NCBI GenBank assembly: GCA_039180875.1
Contig: JBCDCY010000001.1
Location: forward strand, 496,001 to 560,000
Direction of reading: 5' to 3'
DNA length: 64,000 nucleotides
From: JBCDCY01 sp039180875
GTDB lineage: Bacteria > Pseudomonadota > Alphaproteobacteria > Rhodobacterales > Rhodobacteraceae
Below the pieces are notes generated by a model that had not been told where the DNA came from, did no database searches, and saw nothing but the letters and a program-made list of their open reading frames with translations. This document shows positions 42,622-50,153 of the stretch, piece after piece (position 1 is the stretch's first letter; every line of letters starts with the position of its first letter). The position numbers and the translations under genes are program-made.

Positions 42622-43293
42622 GTGCCGGTGAGCGACGACCGACCGGAAGAAGACGAGGGCCCGCCCCGCGGCCGGCCGGGGGTGCCCCTGCCGGTCCTGC
42701 TCCTCGTCCTCGGCATCGGCGCGATCGAGCTGGCGCTCTCGGCGGCCGACGAAGGGTTCTTCGGCCCGGACTACCTGCGTCTCCAGGTCTACGCCTATGG
42801 CGCCTTCTGGGGTGAGCTGCTGGCCACGCGCGAGCCGATCTTTGCCGCCCAGCCGGTCACGATGTTCGTCACTCACGCCTTCCTGCACGGCGGCATGGTC
42901 CACATGCTGCTCAACATGGTGGTGACGCTCAGCGTCGGAAAACTTGTGGCGGAATCGGCCGGCTCGGCGCGCATGATCCTGGCGTTCCTGATCTGCGCGG
43001 TGGCCGGGGCCGGCGCCTTTGCCCTGATCGGCCCGACGGCCGCGGTGCTGGTTGGCGCCTCTGGCGCGGTCTTCGGCCTGTTCGGCATCTGGAAGTGCTG
43101 GGAATATCGCTGGCGCCGGGCCCGTGGCCTGTCGCTGAGGCCGGTCTGGAGCTTCATCATCGTGCTGGCGCTGATCAACGTGCCGCTCTTCATCGCGCTC
43201 TCCGGCGCCCTGGCCTGGGAGGCGCACCTCGGCGGTTTCGCGGCCGGCTGGCTGATTGCCCCTGCCATCGCCCGGCGGCCCTATCCGGGCTGA
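42622..43293 (+). CDS. Rhomboid-family intramembrane serine protease
   Basis: 223 residues from GTG at 42622 (GTG at 42628 is equally possible; GCGGAG precedes both). A polar N-terminus is followed by at least six membrane segments. The catalytic Ser lies in VGASGAVFGLFG (near residue 147) and the His in AWEAHLGGFAAGW (near 199), the Ser-His dyad of rhomboids. The loop segment HAFLHGGMVHMLLNM is also typical. It should cleave membrane proteins inside the inner membrane. It lies 108 bases after the flagellar operon and may be independent. Confidence 0.9.
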   Translation: MPVSDDRPEEDEGPPRGRPGVPLPVLLLVLGIGAIELALSAADEGFFGPDYLRLQVYAYGAFWGELLATREPIFAAQPVTMFVTHAFLHGGMVHMLLNMVVTLSVGKLVAESAGSARMILAFLICAVAGAGAFALIGPTAAVLVGASGAVFGLFGIWKCWEYRWRRARGLSLRPVWSFIIVLALINVPLFIALSGALAWEAHLGGFAAGWLIAPAIARRPYPG

Positions 43294-43317
43294 GAGCGCC
43301 CCCTGGGTAAACGTTTC

Positions 43318-43323
43318 TTAACC
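43318..43323. promoter_or_regulatory. TTAACC motif upstream of yifB
   Basis: CGTTTCTTAACCCTAAA places TTAACC 46 bases before the yifB start. It shares the string TTTCTTAACC with the flagellin and motA upstream regions. It may be a CtrA half-site or a shared promoter element. Confidence 0.35.
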
Positions 43324-43368
43324 CTAAATCGGCTTGCTGCGTCCCGGGGGATCAGGATCGGGGCAGCG

Positions 43369-44871
43369 ATGATCGCACGGACCTATACCGTGGCGTTTCA
43401 GGGCGTGGATGCGCGCCCGGTCGAGGTGCAGTGCGCGATCTCGGCCGGTCTGCCGGCCTTCACCATCGTCGGCCTCCCGGACAAGGCGGTGAGCGAGGCG
43501 CGGGAGCGGGTGCGCGCGGCGCTGACCGCTATGGGCCTGGCGCTGCCGGCCAAGCGCATCACCGTGAACCTCTCGCCCGCCGATCTGCCGAAGGAGGGCT
43601 CGCATTTCGACCTGCCCATCGCCCTCGCCCTATTGGCCGCGATGGACGTGGTGCCGCAGGAGGAGGCGGCGCGCCAGGTGGCGATCGGCGAGCTCTCTCT
43701 CGACGGCTCTCTGGTGCGGGTGATCGGCGCCCTGCCGGCCTCGATCACCGCGGCGGAACTCGACTGCGGCCTGATCTGCCCGGCGGCCTGCGGGCCGGAG
43801 GCCGCCTGGGTCGGCGCCGTTCAGGTGCTGGCGCCCACCACGCTGGTCGGCATCGTCAACCATTTCGCCGGGCGCATGACCCTCGCGCCTGCGGAGCCGG
43901 GAGAGGTCGCGGGCGGCGACCTCGCGCCCGATCTCTCCGACGTTAAGGGCCAGCAGAAGGCCCGCCGGGCGCTCGAGATCGCGGCGGCCGGACGGCACCA
44001 CTTCCTGATGGTGGGCGAGCCCGGCTCCGGCAAGTCGATGCTGGCCGCCCGCCTGCCGGGCATCTTGCCGCCGCTCGAGCCGGAGGAGGCGCTCGAGACC
44101 TCGATGATCCACTCGCTGGCCGGATTGCTGGACAGCGGCGGCATCTCTCGCGACCGGCCGTTCCGGGCGCCGCACCACACCGCCTCCATGGCCGCGATCG
44201 TCGGGGGCGGGCGCCGGGCGCAGCCGGGCGAGATCAGCCTGGCGCATCACGGGGTGCTGTTCCTCGACGAATTTCCCGAGTTCTCCGGCAAGGTGCTGGA
44301 GACCCTGCGCCAGCCGATAGAGACCGGCGACGTGGTCGTGGCCCGGGCGAACGCCCATGTGCGCTATCCCTGCCGCTTCATGCTGGTGGGCGCCGCAAAT
44401 CCCTGCCGCTGCGGTTACCTCGCTGACGCCACCCAGGCCTGCAGCCGCGCGCCGCAATGCGGCGAGGACTATCTCGGCCGGATCTCCGGCCCGTTGATGG
44501 ACCGCTTCGACCTGCGGGTGGAGGTCGCCCGGGTCGCGGTGGCGGATCTGGCGGCAGAGCCGGCCGGGGAATGTTCCACCCATGTCGCCGATCGGGTGGC
44601 CCGGGCGCGGGAGACCCAGCGCCGGCGCTTCCGTTCCACCGCCGGCATCAACACCAACGCCGACGCTGAGGGCGATCTGTTGGAGGAGGTCGCGCGACCG
44701 ACCGAAGACGGCGGCATGCTATTGGCCCAGATCGCCGAGAAGTACCGCCTGACCGCCCGCGGCTATCACCGCATCCTGCGGGTCGCGCGCACCATCGCCG
44801 ATCTGGCCGGCGCGGCAGAGGTCGACCGCGGCCACGTGGCGGAGGCTGCGAGCTATCGCCTCGCGCTTTAG
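43369..44871 (+). CDS. yifB: YifB-family Mg-chelatase-like AAA ATPase (ComM-like)
   Basis: 500 residues. An N-terminal LonC-like domain (VEVQCAISAGLPAFTIVGLP, EARERVRAALTAMGLALPAK) is followed by the AAA core with Walker A VGEPGSGKSMLAARLPGILP (near 213-232), LDEFPEFSGKVLETLRQPIE (Walker B) and RFMLVGAANPCRCGY. The C-terminal part has YRLTARGYHRILRVARTIAD. Related ComM proteins drive branch migration of single-stranded DNA during natural transformation. The stop codon (44869-44871) falls inside the left end of the repeat element that follows. Confidence 0.94.
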   Translation: MIARTYTVAFQGVDARPVEVQCAISAGLPAFTIVGLPDKAVSEARERVRAALTAMGLALPAKRITVNLSPADLPKEGSHFDLPIALALLAAMDVVPQEEAARQVAIGELSLDGSLVRVIGALPASITAAELDCGLICPAACGPEAAWVGAVQVLAPTTLVGIVNHFAGRMTLAPAEPGEVAGGDLAPDLSDVKGQQKARRALEIAAAGRHHFLMVGEPGSGKSMLAARLPGILPPLEPEEALETSMIHSLAGLLDSGGISRDRPFRAPHHTASMAAIVGGGRRAQPGEISLAHHGVLFLDEFPEFSGKVLETLRQPIETGDVVVARANAHVRYPCRFMLVGAANPCRCGYLADATQACSRAPQCGEDYLGRISGPLMDRFDLRVEVARVAVADLAAEPAGECSTHVADRVARARETQRRRFRSTAGINTNADAEGDLLEEVARPTEDGGMLLAQIAEKYRLTARGYHRILRVARTIADLAGAAEVDRGHVAEAASYRLAL

Positions 44872-44986
44872 AGCGTTTTCCGTTCAGACTGGATGACCAG
44901 TCGGAACGGAAAACGCAACAAATGGAACGGCTTGCCCATCTTGGACTTCGACCTGGCTGAGTCAGTCAGATCGAGATCCGCTCTGG
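44868..44986. repeat. 119-bp two-hairpin dispersed repeat, copy 2
   Basis: Same length and layout as the element at 28094. The ends carry AGAGCG (44870-44875) and CGCTCT (44979-44984). Hairpin A is nearly perfect: 44873-44892 pairs with 44897-44916 (20-bp stem, one mismatch, loop ATGA). Hairpin B pairs 44944-44960 with 44962-44978 less perfectly. It separates convergent yifB and hydrolase genes, and both stop codons lie within it. It probably also ends transcription from both sides. Confidence 0.78.
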
Positions 44987-45915
44987 CTTCGCGCCGGCCC
45001 CAGATGCCGTCTGAGGAACGCCCCGGCCTCGTCGAGCGCCGCGTCGGCCTCGGGCAGCGAGCCGTGGAAGATCTGCCAGACATGGGGCACGTCGGGCCAG
45101 AGGGAGAGGCTGTGTTCGACCCCCTGGCGCGTCAAAGCCTCCGCCATGGCCCGACTATCGTCGAGCAGCACCTCCGCCAGGCTCGCCTGCAGCAGGATGG
45201 GTGGGCCCCCGGCGAACCGGCCGAAAATCGGCGAGACGCGGGGGTCGGTGGGATCGGTGCCGGCGAGGTAATGGTTCCGGGCCGCGGCAAGACGGGCCGC
45301 CGGGATAAGCACATCGCGCCGGGCGTTTGCCCGGATCGAGCCGCCCGACAGGGTGAGGTCGGCCCAGGGCGAGAACACGACGACTGCGGCGGGCGGCGCC
45401 AACCCCTCCGCCAGCACGGTATGGAGCAGACCGAGCGCCAGGCCGGCGCCTGCACTGTCGCCGGCCAGCACCAGGCGCGCGGCGGGCACGCCCGCTGCCA
45501 GCGCCCAGCGGTAGCTGGCGAGCGCATCGTCGAGCGCCGCGGGAAACGGCGCCTCCGGCGCCAGACGGTAGTCGGGCAGCAGCGCCGTCCCCCCGATCCG
45601 GTCGGCCAGGGCCGCGCCGAGATGGCGGTGGGTCCAGGCACTGCCCTGCAGATAGGCGCCGCCGTGCAGGAACAGCACGACCGCGGGCGCCTCCGCCCCT
45701 AGGGCCGCGCCGGTCGAGGCCCAGAGAAGGCGCAGCGGACCGGCCGGCCCGTCGATCGTCGCCTGCGCGCTCCGAAACCCCCGTGGCCGGCGGAAGAACA
45801 AGAGGGCGCTCCGCTCCAAGGCCCGCCGCGCCCGGGGGATGGAGCGGAGCCGGGCGAGATACGGCTTCTGCGTGGTTCTGAGAGCCGTGTTGAGCAGGCG
45901 GAGCCGAGCCGACAT
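44962..45915 (-). CDS. Alpha/beta-hydrolase (hormone-sensitive-lipase-like esterase)
   Basis: 317 residues. The HGG oxyanion motif is in VVLFLHGGAYLQGSAWTHRH (near residue 83), the nucleophile Ser in VLAGDSAGAGLALGLLH (near 152), and the acid and His in the C-terminal part (LLDDSRAMAEAL; DVPHVWQIFHG near 285). This is the HSL/family IV esterase pattern; the substrate is unknown. The last seven residues (QSGSRSD end) are encoded by the adjoining repeat element, which also supplies the stop codon. It lies eight bases downstream of gshB and is probably co-transcribed. Confidence 0.88.
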   Translation of the reverse strand: MSARLRLLNTALRTTQKPYLARLRSIPRARRALERSALLFFRRPRGFRSAQATIDGPAGPLRLLWASTGAALGAEAPAVVLFLHGGAYLQGSAWTHRHLGAALADRIGGTALLPDYRLAPEAPFPAALDDALASYRWALAAGVPAARLVLAGDSAGAGLALGLLHTVLAEGLAPPAAVVVFSPWADLTLSGGSIRANARRDVLIPAARLAAARNHYLAGTDPTDPRVSPIFGRFAGGPPILLQASLAEVLLDDSRAMAEALTRQGVEHSLSLWPDVPHVWQIFHGSLPEADAALDEAGAFLRRHLGPARSQSGSRSD

Positions 45916-45923
45916 CGGCGGGT

Positions 45924-46871
45924 TCAGCCCGCCCGGCGGCGCTCGATCGCCTCCCAGATCAGGCCGGTGACGTTCACGCCGTCGAAGCGCTCCAGCTCCT
46001 GCAATCCGGTGGGGGAGGTGAGGTTGATCTCCGTCAGATAGCCGCCGATCACGTCGATGCCGACGAAGATCTGGCCCTTCTCGCGCAGCAGCGGACCGAT
46101 CCGGGCGCAGATCTCCCGATCGCGCTCCGTCAGCGCGATCTTCTCCGCCCGGCCGCCGACATGCATGTTGGAGCGGGTCTCGCCCGCCGCCGGGACACGG
46201 TTGATGCCGCCGATCGCCTCACCGTCCACCAAGATCACCCGCTTATCGCCCTCGGCCACCTCGGGCAGGAACTTCTGGGCGATCAGCGGCTCGCGATTGA
46301 TGCCGACAAAGAGCTCGTGCAGCGCATTGAGGTTGCGGTCGTTACGGTCGAGGCGAAAGACCCCGGCGCCGCCATTGCCGTAGAGCGGCTTCAGGATGAT
46401 GTCGCCGTGTTCGGCCTTGAAGGCGCGGATGGTCTGCAGATCCCGGGCGATCACCGTCGGCGGGGTGAGGTCGGGGAACTGCAGCACCAAGAGCTTTTCC
46501 GGGTAATTCCGCACCCAGACGGGATCGTTCACGACCAGCGTGCCGGGCAGCAGCCGCTCGAGAATATGGGTGGTGGTGATGTAGCCCATGTCGAAGGGCG
46601 GATCCTGGCGCAGCCAGATCACGTCCCAGTCGGCCAGATCGACCTCCGTCATCGGGCCGAGCGTCGCGTGGTCGCCCTTCACCCGCTGCACCGTGAGGGG
46701 GCGACCGCGGGCCATCACCCGGCCCTCCCGCCAGCTGAGCGCGTCGGGGGTGTAGTAGAACAGCGTGTGGCCGCGGGCCTGCGCCTCCTCCGCGATGCGG
46801 AAGGTGCTGTCGGCGTCGATGTCGATGCCCTCGATCGGATCCATCTGGATCGCAACCTTCAACGCCATCAC
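45924..46871 (-). CDS. gshB: Glutathione synthetase
   Basis: 315 residues, the family length. The N-terminus VAIQMDPIEGIDIDADSTFR is typical GshB, followed by WLRQDPPFDMGYITTTHILE, then the ATP-grasp parts ILKPLYGNGGAGVFRLD, FLPEVAEGDKRVILVDGEAI and GIDVIGGYLTEINLTSPTG. It joins gamma-glutamylcysteine and glycine using ATP in the cytoplasm. It follows rsmI-yraN and a BON-domain gene on the same strand, a common alphaproteobacterial order. ATG at 46871 or the next ATG could start it. Confidence 0.97.
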   Translation of the reverse strand: MMALKVAIQMDPIEGIDIDADSTFRIAEEAQARGHTLFYYTPDALSWREGRVMARGRPLTVQRVKGDHATLGPMTEVDLADWDVIWLRQDPPFDMGYITTTHILERLLPGTLVVNDPVWVRNYPEKLLVLQFPDLTPPTVIARDLQTIRAFKAEHGDIILKPLYGNGGAGVFRLDRNDRNLNALHELFVGINREPLIAQKFLPEVAEGDKRVILVDGEAIGGINRVPAAGETRSNMHVGGRAEKIALTERDREICARIGPLLREKGQIFVGIDVIGGYLTEINLTSPTGLQELERFDGVNVTGLIWEAIERRRAG

Positions 46872-46895
46872 CGCTCTCCCAGGATTACGCGCGTT

Positions 46896-47525
46896 TCAGA
46901 TGGGCTGGCCGGGCCGGGTGTGACGCAGCCGCCGTGGATCGGTCGTCAGATATACATGGCTGACGACCCGGGCAACGCCGGCGACGGTTGAGGATAGGGT
47001 CGCCGCCCGGCGCAATTCCTGGCGCGTGGTGGCCAGCCCGATTAGATGGACCACGCCGTCGATCGCCTCGATGTTGAAGTTGTGGGAGCGCACGTCGATG
47101 TCGTTGAGCAGGCGGAGCGCCACCTGACCCTCGATCCGCAGATCCTTGAAGACGGTGGTGCTGCGGGGCGTCTCCACCGTCTCGAGCGCGTCGATCACCT
47201 CCCGCACGCTGCCGATCGACCAAGCGAGGCGCACGACGGTGACCTTGTCCTCCCGCAGTGGTACCCGGCCGAGGAGGAGGACGCGGCCCTCCACCACCTC
47301 CGAGCGCACGCTGGTGAAGAGCTGCTCATGCTCCTCGAGCAGCAGGGCGCCGAGGCGAAGTCGGATCTGGGCGTCGGTCAGGCTGTCGCCGATGGCGCGG
47401 TGCTGCAGTGCTGCGACACCGACCTGGGAGGCGGCGCCCACCGCCAGCCGAGGCGATCCGCAGCCGACGAGCATCAGGGCAAGCAGGCTCGCTGCGAACG
47501 CCCCACGCCCCATGCGCACGCGCAT
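46896..47525 (-). CDS. BON-domain outer-membrane lipoprotein
   Basis: 209 residues with a lipoprotein signal whose lipobox is LVGC at about residues 19-22. Two BON-type domains follow: SLTDAQIRLRLGALLLEEHE to VREVIDALE (about 48-115) and DLRIEGQVALRLLNDIDVRS to VVSHVYL (about 125-193), with the Gly-containing turns VVEGRVLLLGRVP and AIDGVVHLIGLAT. This is the DolP/YraP type of architecture, involved in outer-membrane integrity. The neighbourhood (rsmI, yraN) is shared with yraP in E. coli, which strengthens the call. Confidence 0.88.
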   Translation of the reverse strand: MRVRMGRGAFAASLLALMLVGCGSPRLAVGAASQVGVAALQHRAIGDSLTDAQIRLRLGALLLEEHEQLFTSVRSEVVEGRVLLLGRVPLREDKVTVVRLAWSIGSVREVIDALETVETPRSTTVFKDLRIEGQVALRLLNDIDVRSHNFNIEAIDGVVHLIGLATTRQELRRAATLSSTVAGVARVVSHVYLTTDPRRLRHTRPGQPI

Positions 47526-47617
47526 GGCCTGCCCTCCTGCCCCACATGGCCCGGTTGATCCGAGCCTTGGTCGGCAGCCTAGGCGCTCCGACCCGCGCCC
47601 TCAATGGATTTGTCGGC

Positions 47618-47968
47618 TCAGGCCAATGCGTTCTCGATCCGCTCGACCTGGCCCTGGCGGTCGACCAGCACCACGTCGAAGCGCACTTCGGTGGCGAGCG
47701 ACCGGCCGGTTTCGGCCAGGAAGCTCTCGATCGCGGCCTGCAGGCGCGCCTGTTGCCGCGGCGACAGGGCATGGGCTGCGGCACTGAGCGTGCGGCGCGC
47801 CTTCACCTCGACGAAGATGAGGAGATCGCCGCGCACGACGATCAGGTCGATCTCGCCCGCCGCGCTCCGCCAGCGATGGGCGAGGATCGTCGCACCTTCC
47901 TCCGTATAGAGCCGGGCGGCGATGTCCTCTGCCGCGAGACCGCCGAGATAGGACTGCCGGCCCGTCAT
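47618..47968 (-). CDS. yraN: YraN family endonuclease-like protein
   Basis: 116 residues. The PD-(D/E)xK-like core is visible in ATILAHRWRSAAGEIDLIVV and DLLIFVEVKARRTLSAAAHA, followed by SPRQQARLQAAIESFLAETG. The family (UPF0102) has a Holliday-junction-resolvase-like fold; its role is not firmly known. The start overlaps the rsmI stop by four bases, the normal rsmI-yraN arrangement. Confidence 0.94.
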   Translation of the reverse strand: MTGRQSYLGGLAAEDIAARLYTEEGATILAHRWRSAAGEIDLIVVRGDLLIFVEVKARRTLSAAAHALSPRQQARLQAAIESFLAETGRSLATEVRFDVVLVDRQGQVERIENALA

Positions 47969-48855
47969 TCCTCGCGTTCCAGCTCCAACGCCCGAGCGTA
48001 GAGCGCGCTCCGCGCCGCGCCGGTGGTGCGTGCCACCTCTCGCGCCGCGTCGCGGACCGACATGGTGGCGAGCGCGGCGCGGAGGGCGGCGTCCTGATCC
48101 TCGGCAGTCGGGCGCTGGGCGACGGGCGGGCCGACGACGATCACCACTTCGCCTTTCAGGGCCGGGCCATCGGCCAGCGCCTCGGCCAGGTCGGTCAGGG
48201 GCGCGCGGCGTACCTCCTCGAACCGCTTCGTGAGTTCACGGCAGATCGCGGCGGGACGCTCGCCGCCCAGGATGTCGGCTAGCAGCGCGAGGGCGGCCGG
48301 CACCCGGCGCGCCGCCTCGAAGAAGACCAGGGTCGCGGGGACCGTGCTCACTGCCTCGACGCTCCGCCGTGCCGCGCCGGCCTTGGCCGGCAGAAAGCCC
48401 GCGAACAGGAAACGGTCGGTCGGCAGGCCGGCGACCGAGAGGGCGGCGAGCACGGCGGAGGCACCCGGCACCGGATGCACCGCGATACCCTCGGCAATCG
48501 CCTCCTGCACCAGGGCGTAGCCGGGGTCGGAGATCAGCGGCGTGCCGGCGTCGGAGACCAGGGCGACGGAGCGGCCGGCGCGGAGCTCCGCCAGCAGCTT
48601 TGGCCGCTGCGCCGGCCCGTTCCGGTCGTGATAGGGCAGGAGCGTGCGGCCGGCCAAGGCCACCCCGTGGATCTCGAAGAGCTTGCGGGTCTGGCGCGTG
48701 TCCTCCGCCGCCAGTACCTCCGCCCGGGCCAGCACGTCGAGGGCCCGAAGGGTGATGTCGTCCGCCGCGCCGATCGGCGTCGCGACGAGCCAGAGGCCGG
48801 GCGCAAGCGCCGTCTGCTCCCGCCTCGGCGGATCCTCGCGTCGTTTACTTGTCAT
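47965..48855 (-). CDS. rsmI: 16S rRNA 2'-O-ribose C1402 methyltransferase RsmI
   Basis: 296 residues. The SAM-dependent tetrapyrrole-methylase fold motifs are GLWLVATPIGAADDITLRAL, AAEDTRQTRKLFEIHGV, VALVSDAGTPLISDPGYALV and VHPVPGASAVLAALSVAGLP, then DRFLFAGFLPAKAGAARR. RsmI methylates the ribose of C1402 in the ribosomal decoding centre. It is divergent from the lpoA-like gene, with 92 bases between them, and leads the rsmI-yraN-BON-gshB operon. Confidence 0.96.
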   Translation of the reverse strand: MTSKRREDPPRREQTALAPGLWLVATPIGAADDITLRALDVLARAEVLAAEDTRQTRKLFEIHGVALAGRTLLPYHDRNGPAQRPKLLAELRAGRSVALVSDAGTPLISDPGYALVQEAIAEGIAVHPVPGASAVLAALSVAGLPTDRFLFAGFLPAKAGAARRSVEAVSTVPATLVFFEAARRVPAALALLADILGGERPAAICRELTKRFEEVRRAPLTDLAEALADGPALKGEVVIVVGPPVAQRPTAEDQDAALRAALATMSVRDAAREVARTTGAARSALYARALELEREE

Positions 48856-48947
48856 AGCCGCCGGTCTATTCCTTTCAGGGAGAAACGCGCAACGGCGCTG
48901 GCCCGATCCGCGCCGGCGCCCTGGCCCGGAAAAGGCTGGAGGGGGAA

Positions 48948-50153
48948 ATGAACCGATCGGCTGGCAGCCCGTTCAGGGCCCTTTGTCGGAGTGCCGCGGC
49001 ACTCGCCCTTCTGGCGCTGGCGGCCTGTGCACCGCAACAGCGGGTGCCGGCTGGCCAAGGTCCGTCCGGGCCCGCCGGGCCGGCGGTCGACGCAGACGGG
49101 CCGGCCACCGTGGCGCTGTTGGTGCCGACGGGCAGCGGCGATGCCACCCGGAACGCCATCGGCACATCGCTGCAGAACGCGGCCCAACTGGCCGTGGCCG
49201 ACTTGCGCGGCGCGCGTATCGACCTGCGGATCTACCCCACCGGCGGCCGGGCGGCCGGCGGCGCAGATGCAGCACGGCGCGCCATGGCCGACGGGGCGGA
49301 TCTGATCGTCGGCCCCTTGATCGCCGATGTGGCGACCGCCGTCGCGCCCATCGCCGCGGCAGAGGGCGTGAACGTGCTGAGCTTCAGCAACACCCCCTCC
49401 ATCGCCGGCGGCAACCTCTTCATCACCGGCATCACCTTCGAGGATCGGGCCAACCGGGTGGTCGGCTTCGCCTCGAGCCGGGGTTTGCGCAATATCGGCG
49501 TGATCTACCCCGAGGATCAGGCGGGCTTCGCCGGTCTCAGCGCGGTGGAGCAGGCCGCCCCCCGCTTCGGCGCGAGCGTGGTGGCCCGCGGCTCCTACCC
49601 CAAATCCACCAACGGCATCACCCGGGCCGCGCCCGACTACGTCGCGGCGGTGCGCGATGCCGGGGCGAACGGCATCGTGATGCCCGACTTCGGCTCCGGC
49701 CTGCTCTTCGCCGCCTCCTTCCTGCCGGTCTACGGGGTGCAGCCGGGCCAGACCCAGCTGCTCGGGCTGCGCGATCTCAACCGCACCAGCCTGCTGCAGG
49801 AGGCCGGCTTGCAGGGCATGTGGTTCCCGATGGCCGACCCGGGCCCGAACCTCGCCTTCCAGCAGCGCTACCGGGACGCCTATGGCGAGCCGCCCCATCC
49901 GTTGGCCGGCATCGCCTACGACACGGTCGCGGCCGCCGGCGCGATGCTTGCCGATGCCCGCCAGTCGGGCGATGACACACCGTTTTCCCGCGATGATCTG
50001 ACCGATCCGGGCGGCTTTGCCGGGGTGAACGGCATCTTCCGCTACCTGCCGAACGGCCGGAACCAGCGCGGCCTGGCGGTGATGGAAGTCAACAGGGCCG
50101 GGGCGGTGGTCGTCGATCCCGCCCCCCGTCGCTTTGTCCAGCCCGGCGCCTGA
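48948..50153 (+). CDS. Penicillin-binding protein activator (LpoA-like lipoprotein)
   Basis: 401 residues with lipobox LAAC at about residues 24-27 and a GGAGGGGGAAATG start context. The mature part has the type I periplasmic-binding fold: ATVALLVPTGSGDATRNAIG, DGADLIVGPLIADVATAVAP, VNVLSFSNTPSIAGGNLFIT and RNIGVIYPEDQAGFAGLSAV. In E. coli the homologous LpoA C-domain stimulates PBP1a. The gene stands opposite rsmI-yraN, as lpoA does in E. coli. The N-terminal TPR domain of LpoA is absent here. Confidence 0.87.
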   Translation: MNRSAGSPFRALCRSAAALALLALAACAPQQRVPAGQGPSGPAGPAVDADGPATVALLVPTGSGDATRNAIGTSLQNAAQLAVADLRGARIDLRIYPTGGRAAGGADAARRAMADGADLIVGPLIADVATAVAPIAAAEGVNVLSFSNTPSIAGGNLFITGITFEDRANRVVGFASSRGLRNIGVIYPEDQAGFAGLSAVEQAAPRFGASVVARGSYPKSTNGITRAAPDYVAAVRDAGANGIVMPDFGSGLLFAASFLPVYGVQPGQTQLLGLRDLNRTSLLQEAGLQGMWFPMADPGPNLAFQQRYRDAYGEPPHPLAGIAYDTVAAAGAMLADARQSGDDTPFSRDDLTDPGGFAGVNGIFRYLPNGRNQRGLAVMEVNRAGAVVVDPAPRRFVQPGA

